Source: Struthio camelus
Lineage: Eukaryota > Chordata > Aves > Struthioniformes > Struthionidae
NCBI RefSeq assembly: GCF_040807025.1
Contig: NC_090945.1
Span: 39,363,088-39,427,087 of the forward strand
Direction: 5' to 3'
Length of the DNA: 64,000 bases
Below the pieces are notes generated by a model. That model was given only the letters and a program-made list of their open reading frames with translations. It ran no database searches and was not told the origin of the DNA. Shown here piece after piece: positions 12,701-27,700 of the stretch (the stretch's first letter is position 1; the number at the start of each line of letters is the position of its first letter). A program made the translations under genes and the position numbers.

Positions 12701-15700
12701 TAAAAATACAAAATATATACAATATCGTAAGTGCTGTTGATTGTAGAACCCTAGATTTCAGATTTTTCTATCTGATCACTTAAAATAAAACCCATAATGC
12801 TCAGAATTAGACTCCTTAAATGACTACTATAAAAATACGTGTGTGTGTGTATACGTACATACATATATATCTTTCCTTAAAATATGTAGTAAGTGTATTG
12901 ATAACCTTTGGTTGAGTTTATTCAATCACAATGGAAATATGAGAGACAAATGATTTAGGGTCAAAAAAATACAAGTCAAGAAACAAGAGACATGATTGTG
13001 TTTTGGAACACAGTGAAGTTTCAAAGAAAGAAGTGTCACCTGTTGATTTTAAGCTATTTAAAGTTTTTTACTTCTTTGGTTTTCGACTAGTCAGAACATT
13101 CTGACCTTTTATACTCCAAAACGTTTTGTGAAATAAGTTTCTTGTGATATAGCATCTTTCAAATACTGCATGATGTTTTATTCTGTTGTCTAGCAAATAA
13201 TTGTGAGGGCTGGTACTAATGAAGCTTGTTTTGCTGCAAATTTACATCTCTTAGGTTGATGGCAAGTTCCAGCAGGAGCTTTTCCTGCCATGGGGCGTTT
13301 TGCAGGGTATGCAGATGGCATAGATTATCTGTTTGCAATGTATATTAAAACGTGGCAGTTTCACATACTTAAATAGGTGCTCCTTTGGGCCTATTTTAAG
13401 CATTCTTTTTTCTAGGGCGGATTTTCAGTGTATCCACTCCCTGAAATGATTGTTTGAACACCAGAGTTGGTGCAAGGGAGGAGAGGAGAATGTGTGACGA
13501 GGATGAGGAAGGGCGAGCTGTGACCGCCCTCATGTAAAGCAGCATAAACTGTCATATTGCAAAGGTAGTGCAAGAATGTATGAAGTATTGTACAGATTAA
13601 CCAAAGATAAGTACTTGCTGAGTAATATTTAATCCTTTATTTGTAGATTCAGTATAGATTCAAAACTCTTTAAGCACTAATTCCCAAAGGAAGGGTCCTA
13701 AATGAGTATTTAGTCACCTAGATAGAAGTAAATTGCTCTACAGAGATGCTGTGTGCTGGCAGGTATCAGTGACTTCAGTAGGCTTGGTGCCTGATACTCC
13801 CTCCAGTCATGCCGTATATTTGGGTGTTAATGAAATTAGTGGAATTTAAGTGGCATAATCCCCAGTATTGACCCATACCTTTTAAATGCGCAGCCACATA
13901 GAGAATTTTTAGCATCAGGCAACCTCAGGCATTGTAAGAGGAAATGTCCTAGAAAACAGGAGGCTATTGAATTAGACCCTTGAGGCAAAATAAGAGTGAT
14001 AATATTTGATATGATAATTACACCAGACAAATTCTGTAACTAAAGCTGACCTTGAACAGAATATTAATGGATTGAAAGGAAGGACCCTGTTTTATTAACT
14101 TAACACAGGCATTCAGCCCAGCGTGTGATGCATCAGTGTTGTGCTGAGGCAGCAGAAGCTGGCAGTTACCTACTAGAGTTGGCAGTCCTGGCCAGCTCTA
14201 CTTGTTCAAGAGAGTGACTGGTAGCAGATAGGATGACACCATGATGAGCAGTATTTCTTTATCTGCCTTGATGGACTAATGAACGGAGGTCTGATGGCTA
14301 GTGGTGCTCATGCAAAGTTTTTGGGTAAGGAGATCAACAACTTCAAGATAGCTGATAATCCTGTCTACTTGATGCTGCAGCCTGATTGATACTCCCTACA
14401 AGTACAATGAATGATTCATGCTACCTGTCTTTGTAGGCAAAGATAAGTCTCCCTCCAGAAAGGAGGGAGGGAGGGTGGGCATTTGCACAGATGTTTAAGT
14501 AAGCAACGTAAAGTGAGCCTGAACTACAGCGTGAGGAGGTCTTCCTCCCTGGAAAGCATCTGGGGACAACAATTGCTCTAAGGAGATGACAGCTAACTTT
14601 GTGGAAATAGCTCTGGCCACGGTGGCAAACCTGCAGTTACCCGCTTGTATTGCACCTTCCATTGCCTTCTCCCAGCTTTACTTGAGAAATGCAGTAGGGA
14701 TCTGAGCCGTAGCGGGTGAGGTCTTGTGCTCTAGTGCTCTCTGTTTACACAAATAACAAATCATCAAGTGTAAATCAAAATTGCTTAAAGCAGGGAGGAG
14801 GAATGGAATCTTAAAGTCTAAACAGGAATTACATACATGTATAACATCAGATGACATTGAAATGTGCTCCTAGGTAAATACTAATCTTACTTATATTAAC
14901 ATAAACAATAGACTGGATTATTGTAAGATAGAAACGGATAATGGCAACTGGGATATTGTTGTAGCCTTGCTCTCCAGTTGTATTTATTTGCAGGGGTATC
15001 TGTACCATCTCCAGAGACAGGACTGCTGTTACAGAAGCTTGCACTGGAGAACTTTGCAAGACTAGTACTAGGAAATAGCAGTAAAAGGTGGTTGTTGCAC
15101 CCTTGAGGTGTGAGCACAGTTGTTGCTTAGATGGATAGTTTTCTGTTAGTGTTTAGAGAACTGCTTTGTTGAAGGAGCCAAGTTCCATTGTATGAGAGCA
15201 GGCGAGTGAAGAGCTCTCTGAAAGCTTTCAGGAAGTTGAAACTGATTTCAGGGCAAAAATCTGGTATCCTTAATGAGCAGTTCAGCTGCCTAGCAGGAAG
15301 TCAGCCATGTGACAATCCACAGATAATTTAAATGAACTAACTTTATGAACCTGTATTTTGAATGTGACCTTACCATATCCAGCCTCCTCCTCCAGCAACC
15401 TAAATAAACAAAAAATTAGGATCATAATTCAGTAAAATAACAGCAGGGCAGAGGGGACTAATATTGAATCATAATTAATACAGTTTTCTTCCTTTGCTTG
15501 AGAGAGCACAGAGGTAATAGGTATAGAACTGAATCTCCACTGGGTGATTTAAAACTCTGCAAATGTGATGTAAGAGATTGTTTCATGTTCTGTCCACTAC
15601 CACTTTTTTTTTAAATGTAACTTTGCGGGTGGTGTTTTTAGTTGAAGGCATTCTTTATTACCATATTATTTTTTTTTTTACATACATACATACATATACA

Positions 15701-18700
15701 CACACACACCCCCCACCCACCTGCCCCTAATTCTTCTAGTTGTTCTCAACCGTAGCACCTTCCAAAGGTTGCTGTGTTTTTAGCCTCTGGCTAAAATACA
15801 GTTAGTGAAGTGTGTTTATCTGGTGAATTGGTTATAATGCACAAGTATTGCACTTGTGCACTGACCAAGCTGGCAGAGTGACTGTAAACTGGCCTCAGCC
15901 AAAAGACCTCTTCCATAACTTTTAAGTTTTATTTACTGTAATTGCCCTCTGTGACTCTGTCACTCAGATATGCACTGAACTGAAGTACTGTTGATTAAAA
16001 ATATGTCTCTGTGTCTCGGATTATAGAGCAGTGTGATCAAGGTAAAACTATATCTGTAATTTATGTAACATCCCTTTTCAAAGACTTCATTCAAACACAT
16101 TTCTAAATGTTATTTCAGTGAAATCACTCTTACAGTGAATGTGGATATAGCTGTCCTCTATAATCTGGACCTATGCTGTGTTGCAGCATGTGTGCTGCCA
16201 CTACTGCACATCCACCTTAGCAAGGCACTGAATCCAAGCTAAGAAAGTTTACCGAGAGGTAGAGGTTATCAGTGCAAGCTTAGTACCACACTGGCATAGT
16301 TGCATGGTTTTCAATCTGTTTAGAGCATGGGCAAAGCGAATTCACACCTGGAAGAAGCATGAAGCAAAGTGAGTACATGCCAGCCAGGTTTAATTTGAGT
16401 AAATGTACCATGTGGGCAACTTTTCTTAGCTTTTGTTTTTGGGGTACTTCTTACACGCATGTTATTTCCTAGGTTGACATAACTGATCTAGTGTATCATT
16501 TCTTTCCCCTACCAGTAGTAAGTATATGGACCTCTAATGTATCATGTGTGCACACTGCCCATGGCAAAGCAAAGTATCAGAAGCTATCCTCACGATGAGG
16601 AGAGCAGAACTGTTTCTGTCAGAAATACCGAGCTGTTAAGATAGCTTTAATGGTATTAAAGCCTGGCCACCCGGTGTTGAGATTAGACGAGTCGAATCAC
16701 AGTGCTGATGTACTGTAAATCTAGGCTAGCACCAGTGACTTAAGCCCTTAAATTTTCCTATGTATTGAAGAGCGAATGAGATCTCCAGTCCCCAGCACCT
16801 TAAAGAACATCTAAGTTAACCAATGAAAATGCCAAAGAGAAGGGTGCATCTGAAACAGTCATTCTAAATAAAAAAAAACATGTTAAACAACTATTTAAAC
16901 AAGTTATGGTTCAGGTCAGAATTGTGTTTTCCGTTCTCTTTAACAAGGCAAAGCAAAATATCCCACAAACAAAAACCAAGTTACTTTTCTACCAAATGTA
17001 TCACCTGCTTGGCACTGGCATACAGAAATAATCTTAAATTCTTCATGCAATTTAGTTTGTATTTTGCACATTTTGAAACAAATTCAGGAGTTTTTTTTTT
17101 TTTTTAAGTCTCAGTACTTTTTACATTCTACCTTTTTTACTTGATGCATAAAATGTTTGGATGCATTAATTTGTGATATTGTACATAATTTGCTAGATGC
17201 TTCCTAGTATTTATTAAATCTGAACCATAGAGATGATTCAAGCTACAGTAAAGTAAGAGTGCCAGTGTTTTGAAAATGGCTGTAACAATTATTTTGTTAT
17301 TTTCATTTCCAGCCCCTGGTCTCACTGGAGTTGTTGGAGGGCGTCCCAGAGTGTAAGTTTACTTTTGATCAGTTTGTTTTAATGTATGATGATAGTGTTC
17401 TCACCACTACAACAAAAAACAAAAACAAAAGCAACTAAAAAGTCTTTCAGTTGCCTGTTATGCTTAATAGCTAGTAACAAGATAATAGTGAGTGCTACAA
17501 GGTACACATTCAATAGCAGACTTCTCTGTTGAATTACTGGATATAAGTCACTGAAGTCTCCAGTCATCTCACAGCAATATCTTTGCTTAGTGAACTATAG
17601 GGAAAGCTTTACCCACGACTGTATGGCAAGGCATTAGCCAAGAATATTATAATATGTGAAGGTTTCTGGACCAGATTTGGCTTGAACCTGTTCAGTTTGG
17701 AATACAGGCACAGCCATTTCAACTAGATTTGGCTTTTTTGTGAGGTCAGTACACCCACAGAATTGTCCTTACAAAATGTCTCCTTTTGCAATGTTAGCAT
17801 GAACCCATTAAATAGGCTGAACAGAATAATTTGGAGCATACAAAAAATCCTATTTTGGTTCAGTATCTTTCTGTACGTGGCTAAAATCTGCTGGTGATTC
17901 GTATGCTCACCTTTCCATACTTATTCATGAGAACTTCTGAAATTTTTCTATCCCTAAGCAAATACTGCAAGGTATGTCTGTCCTCTGCACAGGGAGATAG
18001 GAGAGGACTGCAGATGCACTTCACTAGCTCTATGTAACTAGCTTAGATATCAGTGTTGGGCTAACCACAGTGCCATAGACTTCAGCTACCATGTAAGTGC
18101 ATTCTTTTTTAAGAAAATGTTTTGCTCCTCTTCTCCCTTTCTCTCCCCTCCCTCCAATATTTCCTTGAAATTTTTTCAAAACTATTACCAACAGATGCTT
18201 ACTGAAAAGTGAAACTGTCTATCCATTTGATTGTAACAGAAGAAGAAAGTTAAAGTCGGAATAATGCAATCAGTTTAATGTGATGGACAAAAGGAATAAT
18301 ATCAAAACTATTGTCCTTACTAAAACGAATTTTTTGCCTTTACTGCTAACGTATGACCAGAATAAAAATGATGTATTTAGAAGTGCAGTTTATTTTATAT
18401 GATACTTTTATCTTTCTGGCATGGATTCAAACTTTCACATGCTGTCTTGTCTTCAAATGCACAAGGCAGTTAAGAGTTAAAAATTAGCAGAAAAGAAATG
18501 CACGTTTTGGTTGGCCATTCCTGATGTTAGAAATGTTTAAGTAGATAACACTTAGTTTCCTCTTTCCTTTCTCTCTGTGGTTGTGTGTGTGGTGTTTTGT
18601 GTGTTTGTTTTACAAAATCTTGTTTTCTTAATAATGAAGTTTATGGAATTACTGCAATTTTCAGGCTTATCAAAGTTGTGTGGAAAACCACTTTTAACCA

Positions 18701-21700
18701 CAGCTAAATAGCTTTTAAGTTCTCAATTTTCTTCCAGTGTCTGAATAATCTAAAGATGCCTGAGCTGATGTTTTCATTAATTTCTGATTAAATGCATTTA
18801 TGCTTATTGTTTTGTGTGTCTAGGTCTCCAGTTTTGAAACCATTCTTCTTCCTTTATCCCAAAAGCAATGTCCAGGTAAGAGCTACTCCTTGAGGCCTGC
18901 TCTGTTCCCTTTGAAGTCATTTGAAAAATATGCTGACTTCAGCATTTTTCAGTGATTTGTTGAGTCTTAAAATTGCAATGTGTACTAGTAAGTTTCATTT
19001 AAAAGTATTTTCCCAGAAACTAGCGTTGTTTGCACAGAGTATTTTTCAACAGTTGAACATGCAAACTCTGCAGTTTAATTTTTGTGAAGTATCCTATATG
19101 AATTTTCAAATATCTCACAGAAAATGAATACCAAAACTTCACTTCTCTTTACAGGTTTATAGAATTGCATGCTTGGTGTTTTGTGTTTTTTTTTTTTTAA
19201 AGCATTTGCAAGGGGTGCTAGTAGAAATTATAATACTTTTCTAAATTAAGGTCTTCCTTTAAAGAGAAGGCAGTGGGTGTTGGGAGATTTGAATCTTAAT
19301 CTTGTGAACTTGAGCAAATATTTGAATACTTTTGTATCTCAGCCTACTGTTTGCGTATGCTACTAGAAATAATTATTAAAATCAATGAATTTCTCTTGAT
19401 ATGTAACCTGTGAGGATCAGAGGACAGTTGGTCTTTTCCTTTCAATTTCCCTATCTGTAAAGATGGGAGCAGTGATTTCTACTCTTATGTCTATTGCAAA
19501 AAACTGTAGAATTACTAAGCTCTGTGAGACACTCAGCTACTATTGTGATGAGTACTTTGGAAGAGCCTGTGAATGAGATCTATCTGTGTGGCCTTACTCA
19601 GTTCGTAACAGTAGTTTCTGTCAGTTTGAGGAGTTAGAGTTCAGATGACTGGACGGTCCTAGGTCAGAAATGACACTGTAAGATAACACATTAAGCTAGA
19701 GCCCTACTTCTTTTCCATTATGCATGTATCTCTCTGCAGATTGAAGTCTTCAAAATAAGCCTGAGGAAGAAAATAGTTTTATTGAATACATACAAGGTTT
19801 GGGTTTTTAAGTGCTGGTGTTGCTGCTTCTTTGATTGCCATCGATATTTAATATATCCTTTGGAGACTGCAGACAAAGCTGCATATATACCCTTCCTTTT
19901 CTGTGGCCTTTAATTGACTTCTAGCAAGCAATAGAAGTATATTGCATGCATTTCATGCTAAGTCATCCTAATAGTGACGCAAGAGCTTTGTCATTGATTT
20001 GCTGTCAAGAAAGCGACCAAAGGGCAGAATGTCGGTCTGTGTAAGACCACAGGTATCGTGACAGACTTCAGCTTAGTGTGGTGAATGGGGGGCCTTAAGA
20101 GCAAAGGCAGCAAGTGAAAAGAACAAAAAACAATTAATGAAAACAAACTTAGTAAAACAATTATCAGCAATCAATTTCAGTGTTTTAAGCATTTCAGGAA
20201 AGGATTGCTTCATTTTCTTTCTTTTTTTTTTTTTTTAACATGCATACAGTGCCTAGCACAGGTAAGCAAAAAACGTTAGATTTTTTGAGTGATGCTCTAC
20301 ATTAGTGGGAAATAATCTAAGATTAAATTGACAAGAAAGATGCTGTGCAATTATTAAAATCGAGTTTATAATCCGTGCATGGTAGAGAAGCATTACAAAA
20401 ACCTTTCTCTCTCGTCTTTTAAAGAACTTCAAATACTTACATTTTTATTGCCACTTACATTTTGCTTTATACAAACGGCTTGTCTTTGCCAAGTTTAATG
20501 TGAAATCATCATCTTTACGAACACTTAGCCTGTTGCTGTTTAGTTCATCAAATTAAGTGTAAATATGTTAATTAGCACAGTGTTCCAGACTTAGTAAAAT
20601 GCCTATTGAAATTAAATAGTTACTTAATTTAGCAGAGGAAGCAAGCAGTGTCTCTCTCACTCTTTTCAATACAGAGAATCAGAATCCTTGCAGTCAAGGA
20701 TCTGATGATACTTGCAGTCAAGGATCTGATGATACGTCGATGTGTTACTAACAAAATCTCGTGCGACCTACTACTGTTGAAGTACAGTAACATTAGTGGT
20801 CATGTAAAAGTGTGGTTTTAAGTGATTCAGGTCCTTGACTGGAAAATTGAGACATGTGTTAACAACCACAATCCAGCTAGAGATTACAGAGTAAATAAGG
20901 TGTGAATTACCTGCTCTTCTAGGTTTGGAGTTCAGTTACAGAGAGTCTAGTTACTGCTAAAACAAACCTATTTGAGCATTCAACCTAAAACCAAAAATAC
21001 CGTGTAATGAGATGCTCAGGTATATTAATATTGCCATGGTGGGTTCTTTTGTTTTCTGTTTGATAACAGCTTTTTGGATATTGATTTGGATTCAGTATCT
21101 CACCTGTGTGTTGTTTTTCACTGCTCTTTTGCAATGGCCCAAATTTTGTCGTAGCTTACCAATCATTTTACATTTGCAAACGTTAGGTATTTTTTCCATG
21201 TGTGCTTTTTCATATTCGGAAGGTAACTTAAAACACGCTTCACTGGGGAGAAGAATCCTAGCAGATTCAGGCAAGAACAAGTTTTTTCAAATATTTTGTA
21301 AATTGTGTCTTCCCCTTGCCCAGGCACTGGAGGCCTTTTTCTCTATTATCGGTTCTCTAAAAACAATGTTATGAAAGATGGCCGAGTGAATAAAAAAGAA
21401 TTATTTTGCAGTGAGCAATGAGAATGAACACTGACAAGTATGGCAGCTGAGTTGGTGTACACTAGTTTGTTATGGCAGCATAACCTGATTGTGTGTCTGA
21501 GTCTTTAATATTGGGAGGTCTCCAATGCAAATGAAATGAAGCAGCTAATTTTTCTGAGTGAATCTGACTGGAGGAACCTTTGTGTATATCCTGTGTGAAC
21601 AGCTTGATCAGCTAATGATATGGCACACTTGAATATGTATTTTTTTCAGATTTCTTTGTGGGACCAGGGGTTCCTCTTGTATTCTGTTCATGCAAGACAA

Positions 21701-24700
21701 AGAGCAGGGCTTTTTTGTTTAGTTTGTATTTTCATCGCAACATAAAAACAAAATATTCAGGATGAATATCGTTTTCCAGTGCTGCCCCAGCCACCTACAT
21801 GCCTGATTCCGTGAGGTCATAGCTACTAAATGATGTAGGGGGAAGAAATCCCTCCCCTTAGAAAGGGAAGGAGAGTGTGCCACATATGTGAAGGCCATGG
21901 GATGATTGTTTTCTTTTGGGGGAAAGATGTCAAAATATGGTGGCCACTGAAATAAAGTATGCAAAGTTTAATTACCCAGAACTCTGCAAATAACTTTCTA
22001 TATCAGATAGACTTACTCCAGAGCTAAAGGTGAATGGCCAAAATACTCATAGGGACTACTTTGGCCCCTAATGTATTCATTTTATGTTTTCCTTATAAAA
22101 AAGCATTTGTAAGAACAGACACTTCACCTTAATACATCTACAGGAAAAGACAGAAACTCAGTATTCACTTACAAAGCAAAGTAGTACATCATCCAGGGCT
22201 GACTTTTATTTTTGAGGTTGATAGTGAACCTGCATGTGATTGTTTGAAGACATCTAGAAAAAGTGACAAGCGAACATACTTAGTGAACAGATGCTCCCTT
22301 TGTTTTCCACGAAAAATCACCTCTAAAACTTGCTTTCACTGAATGTACCTGAAGATGAATTTAGAATCCAAAAAGAAATTTGTCATTAATATGGACTGTG
22401 ACATTAAAAAGAAAAATGGGTTAAATCATGTAGGAGCTAGAAACTTGCAAGGAAACTTTTAGGATTTACTGACAAGAGTCATGAAACAAAAATTCTATAT
22501 AGTACTGCTGCACTTAAAGAAGGAAGGAGGAGATTTGTCTTCCTTTAAAAACGCGCAGAACTGGATAGAACGTTTCTCTGATCTACTACAACAGTATGTT
22601 TGGTTTATTCTGCTACAAGAACATACTTTCTTTTTTTTTAATGTTTTCCTCCCTATATGAAGATATCTTTTAGGAGCAGAGTAGATCATTATTGTTATTA
22701 TTATTACTATTTAAAAGAGGAGGGGGACCTTATCCATAAAACCATTACTGAAAATTTTCCAGATCAATATTTAATTAAAAATGTTCCTTATTATGCACGT
22801 GTTGCACTGGATTTCTCCAATTTGACAGTTTGAAAATTGGCATTTTTTTTCAGATCAACCTATTTTTAAATGGACAGCATGTTGAGACATTTGAGGAAGA
22901 TCTCACGTTTACATCAGATGAAGTTGTTACCTTTGATCCACCTAAGATTAACAGTGAATTGAAAGGTATGTTCATCTCTTACTTGTTAACGTATCACTTG
23001 CTGTCCATGTTGGATTTTATCCATGAAATATATTTTACTTCTTTATGCTGCATGTTGTTAACTCCTTTGCAAAATACTTATGCTACTTTTCTTGGAAAGG
23101 AAGCATCACACAGTATAAGCGTAATGGAGATTGTAACAAGTATTTAAGTAAACGGTCATTCAAAACAACCAAACCTTAGACACAACTGAAAACACAAGAA
23201 TACTGGCTTGAAACTGAAATATGACTTAAAAGTATATTGCAGATTTACTTCATTAATCCTGGAAGTAATTGGTTTTACTTTACCTTAAAATAATTGCGTT
23301 CACAATGGAGAATAAACTCACAGAATACTTAAAATATAGATAATTAACATTCAGCCATATTGCATAAGTGAGCCTTCACAAAATAAACAAGAATGGTACC
23401 CATCTGGTACTAGTGATGCTTGAAGAATACATACTTTACATACTATGTAAATGATCCAGCATGCCAATAAGTTGCTGTTAGACTTGTCTAATCAAATTCT
23501 CTGAAGAAAGAAGAAAATAAACTTAAAAGGAGGAAAGCAGTGAGCTGAACTGAGTAAATCAAACCATCTACAATAAAGTAGTGCTCAATTTGAATAGTTC
23601 ATAGAAGTTAGGTACTAGGTTAAGGATTATAGGAAGTACTAGACTTCTGAAGTCTTTCCTGTCCTATCTAATGGCAGAATTACATGCTGTGTTGCTTAAC
23701 ATAGAGCAAATTCCATAATTCTCTTTTGGTCAGAGAGCTTTAGTTTTGCTCACCAGAGAAATGAGAGAATTAATTTAAAATCCTGGCTAGATATTTTCAA
23801 ATCTAAATGAGGTGACTTGTTTAAAGATCACTTGTTAGAGTTATTTCTAAAAATGGTGCTTATGCTAAGACAATACTTCAGGTATTTAAGTCAGTGTATA
23901 CTTCAAAAGAAAATAAAAATCAATTTTAGCATCAAAATGCTAAGATTTATTGTAGGTTCTGCATGTAGGTGATGTAGTATTTCTCAAAACTTGTAATAGA
24001 GTATTTCTCAAAACCAGTAATAGAATAACATAACTACTAGTGGGGAATATTCTATATCATGTAGAGAAATTTTCAAATACCCATATGGCTGTGAAGTGTT
24101 TATTGCTCTTTAAAGTTACTGGTGTTGAATACCTAATTGCCATGAGTGATTTCATTTTCCCCTGTCCTTTCAAACATGTTTTTAATGTATGATTGCTTAT
24201 ATGTCACACAGAAGCTAGTTAAACGCTTAAGAATGTATTTATCTCTTGCTTATGTCTGTTGCAAATCTAATGTCATAGCAGACTCTATTTGATACCTGGG
24301 AGTCCAGGGAAGGCCACAGGGGATTTAACTAAGACTGAAAAATATCAAACCTGGGCAAGTTAATAAATAGGAAGTCATTTTTCTGTTTAATAAAGGGGTT
24401 AGCAAAGTCCCTAATTTGTTAAGGTGACTGCAATGCTAAATATTGGTGAAACAAAAAGCTATTAGACTACTTGTTGCTCTCAAATGCCTTCTTATCATCA
24501 GAGAAAACATTCTGAGGTGCCCAACATCCGGGTTTTAAGTACTGAATTCTTCAGGCTTTATTCAGGCAAAACTTCACTTTCAAGGGTCAACAGAAATCCT
24601 CTGGTTGCTTCCCCTGAGAAAGACCTCTAAACTTTTGCCCTTAGTTGTAAATAGAATTGTTTTCTGGATGTGGCTAAAAGCTTACCTACTTCTTTGGCTT

Positions 24701-27700
24701 AGTCCATGGACGGCAATGTATGAGAAACAGACAAATGGGTTAGACTGCAGAAGGACTAACTTCTGCTGAAACACTTTCTGTCAGCATTTAGTAAGGAGGG
24801 AAGTATTTTTCTTTATGTTTCCTGGTTATCTTGAGTGTGAGGGACTGTTAGTTGTCTTTGAACTGATAAGAAAAAAATGTGAAAATGGATTTCAAAAATG
24901 CTGCTAGAAGTAGTTCTGGGAGGGTGGAATTTGGATTCACCATTTGCCCTAGCTTCGAAGAGAATTCTTTTGTAGATTTGTTTGAGCTGTTTATTAAATG
25001 AAAACAGCTTCCTGATAAACAGATGATGAAGGATAAATAATTAGGGTGATAATAAATGAGAACACCAGAACACTTTTTAGAACTGGTTTTGTAAGGGGAC
25101 TCTGTCAGAGACTGTGTGTAAAATTTTGTTTGATGGAGAGCTTATACAGTTTAAACTTTCTTACTTCAATCTTTAAAGAAACACTACATTTTTTTTTCTT
25201 GACTTGTGAATAGAACAAAATTATTAAAAATAATATAATTTCTAGGGTATTGTAGATTTAGCCAAAATGAGCAATGTCCTTCAGCTGGACTGCTTCAGAT
25301 GCTCTCTTTTGATGGAGTTGTTGTTTAATCATAAATACTATTCTCCAATTAAATAAATAGACCCTGTGATATTTTCTGGCAAATTTTGTGGCACATTTCT
25401 GCTTACGTTTTTGCTGGAAGTGAATGTGGATAGGCTGTGTGATCATCAAGCTCGAAACAGAACTCCTAGGTTCTCTTCTTATTATGTACTTTTATCATTC
25501 AAAGTTTGATGCTATCGTGATTTATTACCCATGAAAAACCATAATGCTAGACTCAACTATAATCACTCTTTCAGCTTGTTTCTGACAGGGACCCAATATA
25601 TAGTTATAAAACTTCAGGTCTTAACTAAAGCAGTTAAACACCAGTACGTTGTTGTTTGGGATGTGGGTAGGTGTCCTCTTTCTGATCCAGCTGTGCCAAG
25701 AGGAGAGGTGTGCTATGGCCAGCCCCATGTTTGTTACTGGTTTCCTTGTTATTGCCACTCAGATATGCTAGCAGAGCTACTCTTGCACACGGCCCCTGAT
25801 CCGTTTCAATCAAATTAAGTGGCATGAGCTAAGGTATACTATATAAATTACCTGTCAATGCTGTAGTGAGGCATTTTGTCATCCACGCTATCTCCCATAC
25901 CCAAATTAACTTTTGGGATCTCTCCAGCTGCCACTGCCATGGACTTGCTGCCTCCCTTCCTGGCAGAGACAGTAAAAACTGCTGTCAGTAGGACCTGGAC
26001 GTATTTTCCCTCTGACCAGTTTTGCAGCAGCTCACTAAATAGTCTCACTAAATAGTCTGGCTCATGTTTGATTAACATGAGCAGATCAGAGGATCCAGTA
26101 ATTCTCTAGAGAGAAAGGAGTTGCAGGTGATGAGAATTTGGCTAGGGCTGTGTTTACCTTGTCAGCTGACAAAGTTGTGTACAGAGTGCCTATTTACCCA
26201 TGCCTCAATAGTTGATGCACTTTAATTTAAATCATACTTGAACTTAATCATATTGTTAAATTTGTTTTACGTATAATTTAAACACACCTTGGTACCTTGA
26301 GAGGGAATTTAAATCAGCACAGTTATGCTAATGAACTTCTTTTAATACAGCCTGCCTTTAGTCAGCATTCTATATTTGGCTCATTTTGAGCATAACGTCT
26401 TTAGCATTGGGTCTTTCATTCTGTAAAATTAAAAAACCCACTACTTTGACATCATCAACAGGAGCAGTAACAATACAGAAAAGGGAGACTGCGTTTTCAA
26501 GTGGCGTTATATCTTATAGGCAGTGTGAAGGTTGTCTAACATACTTGATTTACAAAACCCTCTTTTCAGTTGCTTAAAATGTGTCAGTTTAACACATTAC
26601 ACTGAAATTTTCTGTGACAAGCGTGTGGCATAGGCTGAGTCCTTTTTGGAAAATATAAGGAAACAATATTCCAGAAGGTTGTCAGCAAGTTATTGATGAA
26701 AATGTTGTTTGGCCATGCTAAAAGGTCTTACAAGTATTTCATTTGAAAATAGTGCGGTAGTTCTTCATGTTTTATAGCAGACTTTTAAACTTGGGAAGGA
26801 TTGTGAGGAGGAATTCCTACAGTCTGCAAAAAATCTGCTCAAAATGGGCAATGTAGTACCTGAAGAATGACATTTCTCATGTATTCAGTAAATATATGTT
26901 GGTGTTTCAGATCTAATGTGCTCTGAAGCATAAGTCTGTACTAAAATGCCTCAGCTAAACTGTTTGGAGACCCAGCAAGGCTTCCCCTGAAATTGCGTCT
27001 TGTGGCTGTCACCAAGAGCTGTTGCACCAGAAATTGTGACAGAAAGCAGGGAGATAGTCACTTCTGTGCTCTGAATGTTCCCCCTACTGGTATGCCAGCA
27101 GCAAAGAGAGAGAAAAAGCTGCGAACTTGTGTACTGAAAGATGAGAAAATGACAGGAAGGGGAAGTAGGAGAGGAAGAGGTAACTGAATGGATGAGAAGT
27201 CTACATGTGAGTGTAGATCCGTCTGTTGGAGATGCTTGGACTGAAAAGTAAGAGGGCTAGTGGAGCCCTGGGTGCCAGGGGAGCTGATAGGGCCAGAGGG
27301 AAATGGGAACAGAAGCAGAACGAGTTGCAAATCACTAGATTCTCTCTGCCCAATAACTGCGATATAACGTAGGTTTTGAGTTTCGCTATATGCTACTAAC
27401 CAGCAAATACTGAAACTCAGCAGCAAAATGAGCACTTCATCTCTCGCTGTGGGGAACAGGAACTAGATGGTGACAATCTACTGCTGTCATTAATCAACAG
27501 TTGCACAATTTGAAGAGGTCTGTGCTGTGAAACTAAATATCAAACGTTGCTTAAACTGTGTAGATGACAGTCTGATTCAAACCCAGAAAGATTGAATTTC
27601 TGGGTTTGGGTGGGGGTGGGTTTGCTGCTTGCTCACTTTTTACACACACACACGATAGGGTAATTAGTAGGAGTGCATGAACCACATTTTCTTATATAAT

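Larger units (their letters stand above)
7617..17312 (+). other. Intron of AtuA-like gene
   Basis: A 9.7-kb intron, the largest seen. It holds a T13C9-type homopyrimidine tract (about 8505-8526), a G-quadruplex motif at 14465-14479, and a CATA/CA repeat near 15680-15709. No gene was recognised. Confidence 0.8.
17353..22853 (+). other. Introns flanking the 52-nt exon of the AtuA-like gene
   Basis: Two introns (17353-18823 and 18876-22853) separated by the small exon. They include poly(T) tracts and an exact 24-bp tandem duplication at 20687-20734. A 120-codon frame at 21012-21374 has no recognised domain. Confidence 0.8.

Noticed and set aside
21012..21374. 120-codon plus-strand frame with hydrophobic stretches
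   Set aside because: Inside an AtuA-like intron, no homology recognised and no splice or promoter context.
25634..26078. Two minus-strand frames that looked like a decayed retroelement
   Set aside because: No conserved gag, pol or transposase motif could be recognised; left as chance frames.
27058..27435. 125-codon minus-strand frame with a signal-peptide-like start
   Set aside because: Low-complexity Leu/Pro/Ser composition in an intron; no family resemblance.
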